A DNA stretch of 64,000 nt, from contig NZ_SCVC01000006.1 in assembly GCF_004297405.1 (NCBI RefSeq), forward strand, positions 744,001 to 808,000, read 5' to 3'. Made by a program: the position numbers and the translations under genes. Source of the DNA: Reyranella sp. Lineage in GTDB: Bacteria; Pseudomonadota; Alphaproteobacteria; Reyranellales; Reyranellaceae. Shown here in pieces: positions 34,778 to 43,630 of this stretch (positions within the stretch are counted from its first letter, which is position 1; each line of letters begins with the position of its first letter). Below the pieces are notes generated by a model, which saw nothing but the letters and a program-made list of their open reading frames with translations, did no database searches and was not told where the DNA came from.

Positions 34778-35872
34778 ATGAACACAAACCGGCTTTTCGC
34801 CTATGTCGGCAGCTACACCACGCCCGAGCGTCAGGGCCGCGGGAATGGCATCAATGTCTATCGCGTCGATCCGCGCAGCGGTGCCTTCCGGCACATCCAG
34901 CATCTCGCCGGGCTGGAGAACCCCTCGTTCCTTGCGCTCAACGCTGCGGGCACACGCCTCTATTCGGTCCATGGCGATCGCAGCGAGGCGACATCATACA
35001 CCATCGATCCGGAAACAGGCCATATCGCCGTGCTGAACCGCCAGCCGACCGGCGGCTTCAATCCCATCCATCTCGCCTTCGATGCCACCGGCCGCTTTCT
35101 GGTCGTCAGCAATTACGGCTCGGACTCGATTGCGGCTCTTCCGATCGGGCGTGATGGCGCGCTCGGCGCCTACACGACACTGACGGCCGTTACCGCTCCG
35201 CTCGGTCCACATCGCGTGGAGCAGAAGAACGTACGGCCGCACCACAATCCGCTCGACCGGCAGGGCCGCTACTTCTACCTGCCCTGCAAAGGCTCGGACT
35301 GCGTGATCGGCTATCGCCTCGACAAGCGGCGCGGCGTGCTGGTGGAAGCCAATCGCGTCACCGCGCGTCCGAGCGCCGGACCGCGCCATATCGATTTCCA
35401 TCCGAGCAAGGCGCTGGCCTATGTCATCAACGAGCTCGACTCGACGATCACGACCTATCGCCAGGATCGAAGCAGCGGCCAACTGACACCGTTACAAACC
35501 GTGCCGTCGACGCCGTCCGATTTCACCGGATACAGCACCGGCGCCGAGATCTGGGTCGATCGCGCCGGCCGCAACGTCTACGTCTCCAACCGCGGTCACG
35601 ACAGTATCGGTGTGTTCGGCATCGATGCTCGCAAGGGCACGCTCACCCCGCGCCAGTGGGTTCCCACGAAAGGCGGCACGCCGCGCTTCTTCGCCTTCGA
35701 TCCCGCCCAGCGATTCCTCTATGTCGCGAACCAGGGTGGCGATTCGATCGTTGGATACCGGGTTGGCCGCGGGGGCATGCTCGTGCCCACGCGGCTCCAG
35801 GTGAAGGTCGGAAGTCCGGCCTGTATCGTGTTCAGCCCTCTTCCTGGAAAGCTTCCTCGCGGGCTTTCTTGA
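34778..35872 (+). CDS. Beta-propeller lactonase family protein (6-phosphogluconolactonase type)
   Basis: Seven-bladed propeller of the YbhE/Pgl lactonase family, 364 aa. Repeated blade motifs are visible: FAYVGSYTTPERQGRG at the N-terminus, HLAFDATGRFLVVSNYGSDS near residue 100, HIDFHPSKALAYVINELDST near 205 and FFAFDPAQRFLYVANQGGDS near 305. No signal peptide. The ATG at 34778 sits right after a GCCGCC/GGCGGC hairpin, which could influence translation. The last 41 bases overlap the convergent tctA gene. Substrate unknown. Confidence 0.88.
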   Translation: MNTNRLFAYVGSYTTPERQGRGNGINVYRVDPRSGAFRHIQHLAGLENPSFLALNAAGTRLYSVHGDRSEATSYTIDPETGHIAVLNRQPTGGFNPIHLAFDATGRFLVVSNYGSDSIAALPIGRDGALGAYTTLTAVTAPLGPHRVEQKNVRPHHNPLDRQGRYFYLPCKGSDCVIGYRLDKRRGVLVEANRVTARPSAGPRHIDFHPSKALAYVINELDSTITTYRQDRSSGQLTPLQTVPSTPSDFTGYSTGAEIWVDRAGRNVYVSNRGHDSIGVFGIDARKGTLTPRQWVPTKGGTPRFFAFDPAQRFLYVANQGGDSIVGYRVGRGGMLVPTRLQVKVGSPACIVFSPLPGKLPRGLS

Positions 35873-37334
35873 CGCTGGGCAGAGCCATCAGCACCAGCAG
35901 TGCCGCCGTCGCGATCAGCAGGCCAAGGCTGATCGGACGTTCGAGGAAGACCATCGGATCGCCACGCGACAGCAGCATGGCGCGCCGGAAGTATTCCTCC
36001 ATCTGCGGTCCCAGGACCAGCCCCAGCAGGAACGGCGCACCTTCGCAGCCCAGTCGCACGAAGATGTAACCCAGCACGCCGAAGACGGCGACCTGCATCA
36101 CGTGGAAGGTACTGTTCTGCAGGCTGTACGCGCCGATGCAGCAGAAAAGCAGGATCGCCGGGGCCAAGAAGCGGTAGGGCACCGTCAGCAGCTTCACCCA
36201 CATGCCGATCATCGGCAGGTTGATGATGACCAGCATGGCGTTGCCGATCCACATCGAGACGATCATGCCCCAGAAGAGATCCGGCTTCTTGGTCATGACC
36301 TCGGGACCCGGCTGGATGCCCTGGATGATCATGGCGCCGACCATCAGGGCCATCACCGCATTGGACGGGATGCCCAAGGTCAGCATGGGGATGAACGAGG
36401 TCTGAGCGGCAGCGTTGTTGGCCGCCTCCGGTGAGGCAACGCCCTCGACCGCGCCCTTGCCGAACATCTGAGGCGTCTTGGAGAGCTTCTTCTCCAATGT
36501 GTAGGCCGAGAAGGCGCCCAGTGTCGGGCCGCCGCCCGGAAGCACGCCGAGGATCGAGCCCAGGGTGGTACCGCGCAGGACGGCCGGGATCGCCCGCCGG
36601 ATTTCATCACTCGTCGGCCACAGCGAAGAAACCTTGATCGCCCCGGTGCGTGTGAGGTGTCGTTCGAGGTTGACCACGATCTCGGCAATACCAAACAGGC
36701 CCATGGCGATCGGGGCGAAGTCGATGCCGTCGCTGAGCTCGGGGATGTCGAACGTGTAGCGCTGGGCGCCGGTATTGACGTCGGTGCCGACCAGGCCGAA
36801 CAGCAGGCCGAGGAAGACCATGGCGATGGCCTTGGTGACCGAACCGCTGGCCAGCACGATCGCCGCGATCAGGCCAAGTGCCATCAGCGAGCAATAGTCG
36901 GCCGGGCCGAATTTCTGCGCCATCAGGGTCAATGGCTCGGCGAACAGCACGATCAGGATGGTGCCGACGGTGCCAGCGAAGAACGAGCCTACCGCCGAGA
37001 TCGAGAGCGCCGCCCCCGCTCGGCCGTTGCGCGCCATCTGATAGCCGTCGAGACAGGTCACCACCGACGAGGCTTCGCCGGGCAGATTGACCAGGATCGA
37101 CGTCGTCGAACCGCCGTACTGCGCACCGTAGTAGATGCCGGCCAGCATGATCAGCGAGGCCGTCGGCGGCAGGTGGAAGGTGATCGGCAGCAGCATGGCG
37201 ATGGTCGCCACCGGGCCGATGCCGGGCAGCACGCCGATCAGGGTGCCGACCATGCAGCCCAGCAGCGCATACATCAGGTTCTGCAGGCTGACGGCGACGC
37301 TCAGGCCAAGGGCAAGATTGTGCAGCAGATCCAT
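35832..37334 (-). CDS. tctA: Tripartite tricarboxylate transporter large permease TctA
   Basis: Large membrane subunit (500 aa, about 12 helices) of a TTT importer. Family stretches are LLGCMVGTLIGVLPGIGPVA near residue 25, YYGAQYGGSTTSILVNLPGE near 67 and the second-half GVASPEAANNAAAQTSFIP near 310. It follows tctB with a 1-base gap. No tctC-type binding protein gene is adjacent; the nearest in the window is at 15.9 kb. Overlaps the lactonase 3' end. Confidence 0.95.
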   Translation of the reverse strand: MDLLHNLALGLSVAVSLQNLMYALLGCMVGTLIGVLPGIGPVATIAMLLPITFHLPPTASLIMLAGIYYGAQYGGSTTSILVNLPGEASSVVTCLDGYQMARNGRAGAALSISAVGSFFAGTVGTILIVLFAEPLTLMAQKFGPADYCSLMALGLIAAIVLASGSVTKAIAMVFLGLLFGLVGTDVNTGAQRYTFDIPELSDGIDFAPIAMGLFGIAEIVVNLERHLTRTGAIKVSSLWPTSDEIRRAIPAVLRGTTLGSILGVLPGGGPTLGAFSAYTLEKKLSKTPQMFGKGAVEGVASPEAANNAAAQTSFIPMLTLGIPSNAVMALMVGAMIIQGIQPGPEVMTKKPDLFWGMIVSMWIGNAMLVIINLPMIGMWVKLLTVPYRFLAPAILLFCCIGAYSLQNSTFHVMQVAVFGVLGYIFVRLGCEGAPFLLGLVLGPQMEEYFRRAMLLSRGDPMVFLERPISLGLLIATAALLVLMALPSVKKAREEAFQEEG

Positions 37335-37335
37335 C

Positions 37336-37806
37336 TTACCACACCCCTTCCAGGATCGAGATGTTCATGCCGAGTCCGAGCTTGAACACGACGATGCAGA
37401 GGATCGACAGCACCACGATGTTGCCGATCACCTCGAAGAGCTTGAATTCTTCACCCGCGAGCGAGGAGATCAGGATCAACACGACCAGGGCCGGGAACAG
37501 GCCGGCGCGTTCCAACAGCAAGGCGAAGCAGACGATGCCGATGGTCACCAGGGTGATGGGTTTCCACTTCGGCTTCTCGACTTCCTCTCCGCCGTTTATC
37601 AGCGCGAGAACACAGATGAGGATTCCCAGCCCCAAAAGAATCAGCGACAGCATGCGCGGCACGTAACCCGGCCCCATGCGCACCGCCGTTCCGATCGCCA
37701 GCTTTTGTCCGAAGTAAAGCGCCGCCGCGCCGAAGCCGACGAACATCAGCCCGGACAGGAAGTCCTTGCTCAGATACCGATTCACGCTGTCGTTCCCCCC
37801 GACCAT
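37336..37806 (-). CDS. tctB: Tripartite tricarboxylate transporter small permease TctB
   Basis: Small membrane subunit of about 156 aa with four hydrophobic helices. The segment YLSKDFLSGLMFVGFGAAAL near residue 12 and RMGPGYVPRMLSLILLGLG near 45 are typical TctB. The start is uncertain: ATG 37806 (MVGGNDSVNR), ATG 37842, or a GTG just before NRYLSKDF. Cotranscribed with tctA. Confidence 0.88.
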   Translation of the reverse strand: MVGGNDSVNRYLSKDFLSGLMFVGFGAAALYFGQKLAIGTAVRMGPGYVPRMLSLILLGLGILICVLALINGGEEVEKPKWKPITLVTIGIVCFALLLERAGLFPALVVLILISSLAGEEFKLFEVIGNIVVLSILCIVVFKLGLGMNISILEGVW

Positions 37807-37961
37807 GGCCAGAACGCCAGCAAAGACGCCGCTGGCGTTCATTCGTCGTGCAGTTGTTCTGCAAGAAGCCAACGGTAGTCCTCGATACTTACGCGAACCT
37901 GACAAACTGCCGGCCGAGGGCCGTTCTGCGAGAGAAACTCGACAAAGGTCACATCATCGAC

Positions 37962-37986
37962 TAAATGTCTCCAATGGAGACATTTA
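37962..37986. promoter_or_regulatory. Perfect 12-bp-arm palindrome, probable TetR operator
   Basis: The left arm TAAATGTCTCCA (37962-37973) and right arm TGGAGACATTTA (37975-37986) are perfectly complementary with a single central base. Size and symmetry fit a TetR-family operator, and a TetR gene is the second gene downstream. It covers two in-frame ATGs of the DUF4442 frame, so the real start is probably after it. Confidence 0.75.
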
Positions 37987-37997
37987 ACGCTCGCACC

Positions 37998-38447
37998 ATG
38001 CTCTACGACACGATCCGCACCCAGTTGGGCCGGAGCGTCCCGTTCGCCCGTCACGCCGGCGTCGAGATCGACACCGTCGGGAAAGGCCGCGCCTCGGCGC
38101 ACCTTCCCTTCCGGCCCGAGGGTCTGAACCATATCGGCACGCAGCATGCGGCCGCCCTCTTCGCTCTCGGCGAAACGGCGTCGGGTGCCGCAATGGCCGG
38201 CACCTTCGCCCCGATCCTGTTCGAGGTCCGGCCAGTCGCTGCCGAGGCGACGATCCGATACCTCGGCCTCGCCAAGGGCCGCGTGTCGGCAGAGGCCCGG
38301 GTCGATGCCGAACCCGACGCCTTGCTCAGTACCGTCAAAACCGAAGGCAAGGTGCGCTTCCCCGTCGTCGTCACGCTGAAGAATGAAGACGGAGCCGAAA
38401 TCGGCGAGATGCAGGTGAACTGGCACGTCTCGCGCGGTCGCGCCTGA
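37998..38447 (+). CDS. DUF4442 / hotdog-fold thioesterase-like protein
   Basis: Hotdog-fold protein of about 149 aa. The family core RPEGLNHIGTQHAAALFALG lies near residue 36, followed by EATIRYLGLAKGRVSAEARV and the end EIGEMQVNWHVSR. I prefer the ATG at 37998 (MLYDTIRTQLG) because upstream ATGs (37965, 37974) lie inside the operator palindrome. A TetR regulator starts 4 bases after the stop, so the pair forms an operon. Probably hydrolyses or binds an acyl-CoA. Confidence 0.82.
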   Translation: MLYDTIRTQLGRSVPFARHAGVEIDTVGKGRASAHLPFRPEGLNHIGTQHAAALFALGETASGAAMAGTFAPILFEVRPVAAEATIRYLGLAKGRVSAEARVDAEPDALLSTVKTEGKVRFPVVVTLKNEDGAEIGEMQVNWHVSRGRA

Positions 38448-38451
38448 CATC

Positions 38452-38997
38452 GTGGCCCGCAAGCCCAAGCGCGAGACCTTCCATCACGGCGACACGAAAC
38501 GCGCCGCGGTCGATGCCGCACTTGCCCTGCTCGCCACCGAGGGCCGCGACGCGCTGACCTTGCGCGCCGTGGCCGAACGGATCGGCGTCAACCATCGCGC
38601 GCTCTATCGTCATTTCGCGTCCCTCGATGCGCTCAAGGTCGAGGTCGCGGCCGTGGGCTTCGCCCGCCTGGCCGATGCGCTCGAAAAAGTCTCGCCCGGC
38701 GAGCCACGCCAGCTGGCGAGCAGCTACGCCCGTTTCGCGCTGGCGAACGGACATCTCTACGATCTCATGTTCTCGATGCCCCTGCGCAAATGGTACGGCG
38801 CTTCTGCCGGCATCGGCCCGGCCATTCGCCGGGTCACCGCCGCTTCCATCATAGGCGTCGGCGGTGCGAAGGACGCAAAGGCCCGCGTCTTTCGCATCTG
38901 GGGTCTGGTGCACGGCCTGCTCGGCCTCTATCGCACCGAGACCTGGCGGGCGGCCAACGACCGCAAGGCCGTGGAGTTCATTGCTTCGCTGGTTTGA
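38452..38997 (+). CDS. TetR/AcrR-family transcriptional regulator
   Basis: 181 aa. The N-terminal helix-turn-helix covers about residues 12-58: KRAAVDAALALLATEGRDAL, then LRAVAERIGVNHRALYRHFA, the recognition-helix region typical of TetR proteins. The C-terminal ligand domain (60-181) is helical and includes the WHG-like stretch IWGLVHGLLGLY. The start is the GTG at 38452. Likely represses its own operon through the palindrome at 37962; the ligand may be an acyl-CoA, given the thioesterase partner. Confidence 0.9.
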   Translation: MARKPKRETFHHGDTKRAAVDAALALLATEGRDALTLRAVAERIGVNHRALYRHFASLDALKVEVAAVGFARLADALEKVSPGEPRQLASSYARFALANGHLYDLMFSMPLRKWYGASAGIGPAIRRVTAASIIGVGGAKDAKARVFRIWGLVHGLLGLYRTETWRAANDRKAVEFIASLV

Positions 38998-39012
38998 TGC
39001 TGCCGCACTGTT

Positions 39013-39030
39013 CTTGTGATCACTGATCAA
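39013..39030. promoter_or_regulatory. GntR-type operator-like site upstream of the GntR gene
   Basis: The stretch contains TTGTGATCACTGATCAA: two GATCA-centred half-sites in tandem. The TTGTGATC core recurs before the downstream binding-protein gene (39983-40000), which suggests both are bound by the GntR regulator encoded between them. Confidence 0.5.
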
Positions 39031-39124
39031 ACAGAATAGTATCGCGTGCACTTGGAGCCATGATGCACGATCGAATGATTATGTGCGTTGTTGGTGCATG
39101 CCCCCAAAAGCAGAACGAGCGCGC

Positions 39125-39961
39125 ATGAAGAATTCAATGAGGCTCCCCGACTTCTCTCCGGTGAGCCACTCCACTGTCCATGAGAAGGTGTACGACCGGA
39201 TCAGGGACGCTCTCGTTGCAGGCAAGATGCTGCCCGGCCAGCGTATCGTCATCCGCGAGCTGGCCGACGCTCTCGGCACCAGCATGATGCCGATACGGGA
39301 AGCGCTGCGACGGCTCGAAGCAGAGAACGCGCTTGTCGGTTCGGCTGGCGGCACACTAACGGTGCCAATCCTCAGTCCAGCCGACTACGAAGAACTCTGC
39401 CTCATTCGCGTGGCCCTCGAAAGCAAGGCGGCTGCCGAAGCGGCGGTCCGCATCACGCCGCGCGAGCTAGATCGACTCGAACGCGTACTCACGACGCTTG
39501 AAGAAGCCTCCGATGTTCGCGACCTCGAGGCAGCACTTCGGCTCAATCGGGAGTTTCACCATCTCGTCTACGTCGCCGCTAGACGTGCCCTGCTGTTGCG
39601 GCTGATCGAAAGCCTCTGGCTGCGGGTCGGGCCGCAACTCAGCTACGTCGTGCGCAGTGATATCTACGGCGGCATTGCGATCCGAAGCGACGATCACCCG
39701 CATCGTCAGGTTCTCGCAGCGCTCAGATCCGGCAACGGACGCGCCGCGGCTGCCGGAATCACGCGCGACATTCGCCGCGCGGAGAAAGTAATCGTGGGTC
39801 ATCTGCTCGAAGAGCAGAAGCTGCGTGAGGCCGCCTCGCAGGACGACAAGGAAACACACCACTCGGCTCCGGCTGGCATGTCGGGAAGAAAAAAGGCCGC
39901 GCAGCGCAGAGTGGCATCGCCTGGCGAAGCCGCAAGGACACCTGGCCCGCGCTCACGCTGA
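39125..39961 (+). CDS. GntR-family regulator (FadR/FCD subfamily)
   Basis: About 278 aa. The N-terminal winged helix (residues 15-80) contains VHEKVYDRIRDALVAGKMLP and IRELADALGTSMMPIREALR, the GntR recognition region. The C-terminal FCD domain has metal-site residues in LNREFHHLVYVAA and DDHPHRQVLAAL. A Lys/Arg-rich, probably disordered tail of about 40 residues follows. I chose the ATG at 39125 (MKNSMRLPD). The binding-protein gene of a Liv importer follows, which suggests a regulator of that catabolic operon. Confidence 0.9.
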   Translation: MKNSMRLPDFSPVSHSTVHEKVYDRIRDALVAGKMLPGQRIVIRELADALGTSMMPIREALRRLEAENALVGSAGGTLTVPILSPADYEELCLIRVALESKAAAEAAVRITPRELDRLERVLTTLEEASDVRDLEAALRLNREFHHLVYVAARRALLLRLIESLWLRVGPQLSYVVRSDIYGGIAIRSDDHPHRQVLAALRSGNGRAAAAGITRDIRRAEKVIVGHLLEEQKLREAASQDDKETHHSAPAGMSGRKKAAQRRVASPGEAARTPGPRSR

Positions 39962-39982
39962 TCGACCGTATCTCGGAATATT

Positions 39983-40002
39983 TTGTGATCTGTGATCACA
40001 AG
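39983..40002. promoter_or_regulatory. GntR-type operator-like site upstream of Liv system 2
   Basis: TTGTGATC (39983-39990) is followed directly by the perfect palindrome TGTGATCACA (39991-40000). It lies about 97 bases before the binding-protein start and matches the site in front of the GntR gene. Confidence 0.55.
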
Positions 40003-40098
40003 TATCTTGACTCTTGCGACCCTGGCCCGCCAGATAAGGACGACGCGCGACTGCATGCGCGTCGTCGCACCACAACGCTGGTGCAGAGGAGGAAATCC

Positions 40099-41331
40099 AT
40101 GAAATTCGCTCGTATCCTGGCAGGCACTGCGCTCGCCGCATTGGCCCTGACCAGCCCTGCTCCCGCTCAAGACGCCTCGACCGTGAAGCTCGCCCTGATC
40201 GACGGACAATCCGGTCCGAACGGTTTCATCGGCGAGAGCATGCGACAGCATCTGCAGTTCTTTGCCGAACGGAAAAACGCGGCAGGCGGCGTGCTCGGCG
40301 GCAGGAAGTTCGACGTCGTCGCCTTCGACAACAAGTTCGACCCGCAGGAAACGATCGTACAGCTACAGAAGGCAATCGACGCGGGCGCGCGCTACGTATT
40401 CCACGGCAACAGTTCCGCCGTGGCGGGTGCAATCGTGGACTTCCTCGAGAAGCACAATCGCCGCAATCCCGACAAGTCGGTGCTCTACATCAACTTCGCG
40501 GCGCTGGATCCCGTGCTGACGAACGACAAATGCAGCTTTTGGCATTTCCGCTTCGATGCGGACGTCAACATTCGGACGGCCGCCATCACCAATCAGATCC
40601 AGAAGGACCCTTCGATCAAGAAGGTCTACCTGTTCAATCAGGACTACTCGTTCGGCAAGGCCGTGCGCGCAGCAGCGACGCAAATGCTGAAGGACAAGCG
40701 GCCGGACATTCAGATCGTCGGAGACGAGCTGATTCCGCTCCAGAAGGTCACCGACTTCACGCCATACATTGCGAAGATCCGCGCAACGGGCGCCGATGCC
40801 GTGATCTCCGCGAACTGGGGCAACGACCTCAATCAGCTCGTGAAGACCGGCGGCGAACTCGGCCTGCCCGTCAAGTGGTTCACCTACTTCGCCAACGGCG
40901 AAGGTGGCGTCACCGCCCTCGGTGCGGCAGGCGTCGGCCGGGTGTTCGCCGTCAGCGAATGGCACATGAACGTACCAGAGGCGACATCCGAGAAAATGGC
41001 CGAGGAGTTCGGGAAGAAGTTCAATCGCGACCTCTTCTTCTACCGGCTGAACACCGTGATCACGATGCTGGCGCAGAGCATGGACGAGGCAAAAACCACC
41101 GATCCGAAGGCCGTCGCCCTAAAGCTTGAGACGATGGCCTTCAAGACTCCTCTCGGCGACACGTACGTCCGCGCCCAGGACCATCAGTTCTATCAGCCGC
41201 TCTACGTCTCGGTGATGTCCGACGACGTACCCAAGAAGCTCGAGAAGACACCGTTCGGCTTCAAGACCGTCGGCATGTCGGCGGCAAAGGAGACCGAAGT
41301 TCCAACGACCTGCAAGATGCAGCGGCCATAG
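40099..41331 (+). CDS. Branched-chain amino acid-type ABC transporter binding protein (system 2)
   Basis: Periplasmic type I binding protein, 410 aa. The signal peptide is residues 1-24 (ending SPAPAQD). The mature protein starts VKLALIDGQSGPNGFIGESM, then GGVLGGRKFDVVAFDNKFDP near residue 62 and the second lobe with VYLFNQDYSFGKAVRAAATQ. A perfect AGGAGG (40087-40092) lies 6 bases before the ATG. First structural gene of the catabolic cluster. The ligand is unknown; the downstream oxygenases suggest an aromatic or related compound. Confidence 0.93.
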   Translation: MKFARILAGTALAALALTSPAPAQDASTVKLALIDGQSGPNGFIGESMRQHLQFFAERKNAAGGVLGGRKFDVVAFDNKFDPQETIVQLQKAIDAGARYVFHGNSSAVAGAIVDFLEKHNRRNPDKSVLYINFAALDPVLTNDKCSFWHFRFDADVNIRTAAITNQIQKDPSIKKVYLFNQDYSFGKAVRAAATQMLKDKRPDIQIVGDELIPLQKVTDFTPYIAKIRATGADAVISANWGNDLNQLVKTGGELGLPVKWFTYFANGEGGVTALGAAGVGRVFAVSEWHMNVPEATSEKMAEEFGKKFNRDLFFYRLNTVITMLAQSMDEAKTTDPKAVALKLETMAFKTPLGDTYVRAQDHQFYQPLYVSVMSDDVPKKLEKTPFGFKTVGMSAAKETEVPTTCKMQRP

Positions 41332-41417
41332 GCTGACAGCCTCGCCGCGGGCGACAGATCCTACATCTACGCCCGCGGCGGCTTGCACTCCGCCCTCCCT
41401 TTGCCTGGACGACGGTC

Positions 41418-42368
41418 TTGCTGGAACAACTCGCGATCTCGACCCTGAACGGCATCATCTACGGGATGCTGCTGTTCATGCTTGCCAGCGGCCTCACGCT
41501 TATCTTCGGCATGATGGGTGTGCTCAATTTGGCCCATGCCAGCATGTACATGCTGGGGGCCTATCTCGGTTACCAGATATCGAAGACGATCGGCTTTCTG
41601 CCGGCCCTGATACTCGGACCGCTGGCGCTTGGGCTCGGCGGTGCCTTACTCGAACGATACGGCCTGCGGCGCGTACATCAGCACGGGCACGTTTCCGAGC
41701 TGCTCTTCACATTCGGCGTCGCCTTCATGATCCAGGAAGCCGTTCAGATGATCTGGGGGCGGATCGGTGTGCCCTATCGGGTCCCCCCTGAGCTCGACTT
41801 TCCGCTGTTCCGGCTGTTCGACACCCCCTACCCAGCCTACCGGATCTTCGTGCTGGTGCTCGCGGTGGCGATCTTCGTCGGACTGTTCGCAATCCTCTCG
41901 CGTTCGCGGATTGGCCTCGTCATACGCGCCGCCCTCACCCATCCGAACATGGTCGGCATGCTCGGGCACAATGTGCCGCAAGTCTTCATGCTGGTCTTCG
42001 GCGTCGGCGCCGGATTGGCCGGCCTCGCTGGCGTCATCGGCGGACCGATCTTCGTGACCTCCCCCAACATGGCGGGAGCGCTTGGAGCCATCCTGTTCAC
42101 GGTCGTGGTCATCGGCGGATTGGGCTCGCTGCCCGGCGCCTTGCTTGCCTCCCTTCTGATCGGGCTTGTCCAGACATTCGCCGTCGTCATGGACGTGTCT
42201 CTCGACGACTTCATCAAGGCAATCGGCGTTGACGCCAAGGCCGGCAACATCCTCGGTGACATCCAGCATACGACGATCGCCCAGATTGCCCCGATCCTGC
42301 CCTACCTGATGCTTCTGGTGATGCTCGTGGTGCGCCCCCGCGGTCTCTTCGGGAGTCGCGACGTATGA
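41418..42368 (+). CDS. livH: Branched-chain amino acid-type ABC transporter permease LivH (system 2)
   Basis: Permease of 316 aa. The N-terminus LEQLAISTLNGIIYGMLLFM and LASGLTLIFGMMGVLNLAHA are classic LivH. RSRIGLVIRAALTHPNMVGM follows near residue 160 and the end motif LPGALLASLLIGLVQTFAVV near 240. The start is a TTG at 41418, chosen because LEQL is the usual family beginning. It overlaps livM by 4 bases. Confidence 0.92.
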   Translation: MLEQLAISTLNGIIYGMLLFMLASGLTLIFGMMGVLNLAHASMYMLGAYLGYQISKTIGFLPALILGPLALGLGGALLERYGLRRVHQHGHVSELLFTFGVAFMIQEAVQMIWGRIGVPYRVPPELDFPLFRLFDTPYPAYRIFVLVLAVAIFVGLFAILSRSRIGLVIRAALTHPNMVGMLGHNVPQVFMLVFGVGAGLAGLAGVIGGPIFVTSPNMAGALGAILFTVVVIGGLGSLPGALLASLLIGLVQTFAVVMDVSLDDFIKAIGVDAKAGNILGDIQHTTIAQIAPILPYLMLLVMLVVRPRGLFGSRDV

Positions 42369-43630
42369 CATCCCTTTCCATCGGCAGGCACGCCGGACAG
42401 ATTGTCTGGTTCCTGGCAATCGCGCTGGCGCTGCTGCTGCCAGAGCTCATTCCCTCGAAGACCGCGCTAACGAAGATGTGCCTGATCGGCATCACCATCG
42501 TCTTCGCACTCTCCTACAACATCCTACTGGGTCAGACCGGGCTTCTCTCGTTCGGTCATGCCGTCTATTTCGGCCTGAGCGGGTTCGCAGCCATCCATCT
42601 GATCAATCTGATCGGCCGGCACCAACTGCCGATACCCGTGCTCATCGTCCCGCTCTTCGCCGGACTTGCCGGAGCGGCGTTCGGCCTGCTCTTCGGCATC
42701 CTGTCGACCAGGCGTCACGGGACGGCGTTTGCGATGATATCACTGGCCATCGCCGAACTGGTGGCCGCCTCGTCCCTGATCCTGGAGAGCTTCTTCGGTG
42801 GTGAGTCGGGTGTCACGACGGATCGCAGCGTCGGACCGACTCTGTTCGGTATCGACCTGGTGCCGCAGATCCAGGTCTACTACCTGATCGTGGGTTGGGG
42901 CGTGCTGTCGGCCATCACCATGTACGCGTTCACGCGCACACCGCTTGGACGCATGGCCACGGCGGTCCGCGACAATCCGGAACGGGCGGAATTCATCGGC
43001 TATAGCCCGCAGATCGTCCGGCTGCTGTCGTTCATCGTCTCGGCCTTCTTTGCCGGCGTCGCCGGCGGCCTGGCCGCCATCAACTACGAAATCATGACGG
43101 CGACCAATCTGTCTACGGCCGCCTCCGGGTCGGTCCTGATCATGACCTACATCGGCGGCGCGAGTTTCTTCTACGGGCCGGTCATCGGCGCCATCGTGAT
43201 CAGCCTGATCCAGCTTTCCCTGAGCGACGTCACGCCGGCCTGGCTGCTCTATCTGGGTTTGTTGTTCGTAATCACGGTATTGTTTGCCCCGACTGGGATC
43301 GCAGGCCTGATTGAACGGCATCTGCCTCCGCTGCGAGCGCGGGTTTTGCATCACTTGATCCCGTCATATCTGCTGAGCGCAGCCGCAGGCTCCGTCTTCG
43401 CCGTCGGCGCCATCGCGTTGCTGGAGATGAACTATCACGTCACGCTCAACGCACACGAAGGGCCGCTGCTGCGCCTCTTCTGGATCCAAGTCGACACGAC
43501 GCAGCCTTTGGCCTGGGGTGTAGCGATCCTTGTCACCGTGTGCGGGTTTTTTCTGTTCCGCCGCACCTGGCCATTGGTCGGCGGCGCCTGGAACGAGATT
43601 GACAGCCGCTTGCGCAAGGCAGCGCCATGA
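42365..43630 (+). CDS. livM: Branched-chain amino acid-type ABC transporter permease LivM (system 2), extended C-terminus
   Basis: The core (residues 1-325) is a normal LivM: FALSYNILLGQTGLLSFGHA near 40, GTAFAMISLAIAELVAAS near 120, AVRDNPERAEFIGYSP near 200 and GGASFFYGPVIG near 260. The protein then continues for about 90 residues with two more hydrophobic stretches (LLSAAAGSVFAVGAIALL and LAWGVAILVTVCGFFLF) that ordinary LivM proteins of about 330 aa lack. It overlaps livG by 4 bases. The extension may be a lineage variant. Confidence 0.92.
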   Translation: MTSLSIGRHAGQIVWFLAIALALLLPELIPSKTALTKMCLIGITIVFALSYNILLGQTGLLSFGHAVYFGLSGFAAIHLINLIGRHQLPIPVLIVPLFAGLAGAAFGLLFGILSTRRHGTAFAMISLAIAELVAASSLILESFFGGESGVTTDRSVGPTLFGIDLVPQIQVYYLIVGWGVLSAITMYAFTRTPLGRMATAVRDNPERAEFIGYSPQIVRLLSFIVSAFFAGVAGGLAAINYEIMTATNLSTAASGSVLIMTYIGGASFFYGPVIGAIVISLIQLSLSDVTPAWLLYLGLLFVITVLFAPTGIAGLIERHLPPLRARVLHHLIPSYLLSAAAGSVFAVGAIALLEMNYHVTLNAHEGPLLRLFWIQVDTTQPLAWGVAILVTVCGFFLFRRTWPLVGGAWNEIDSRLRKAAP

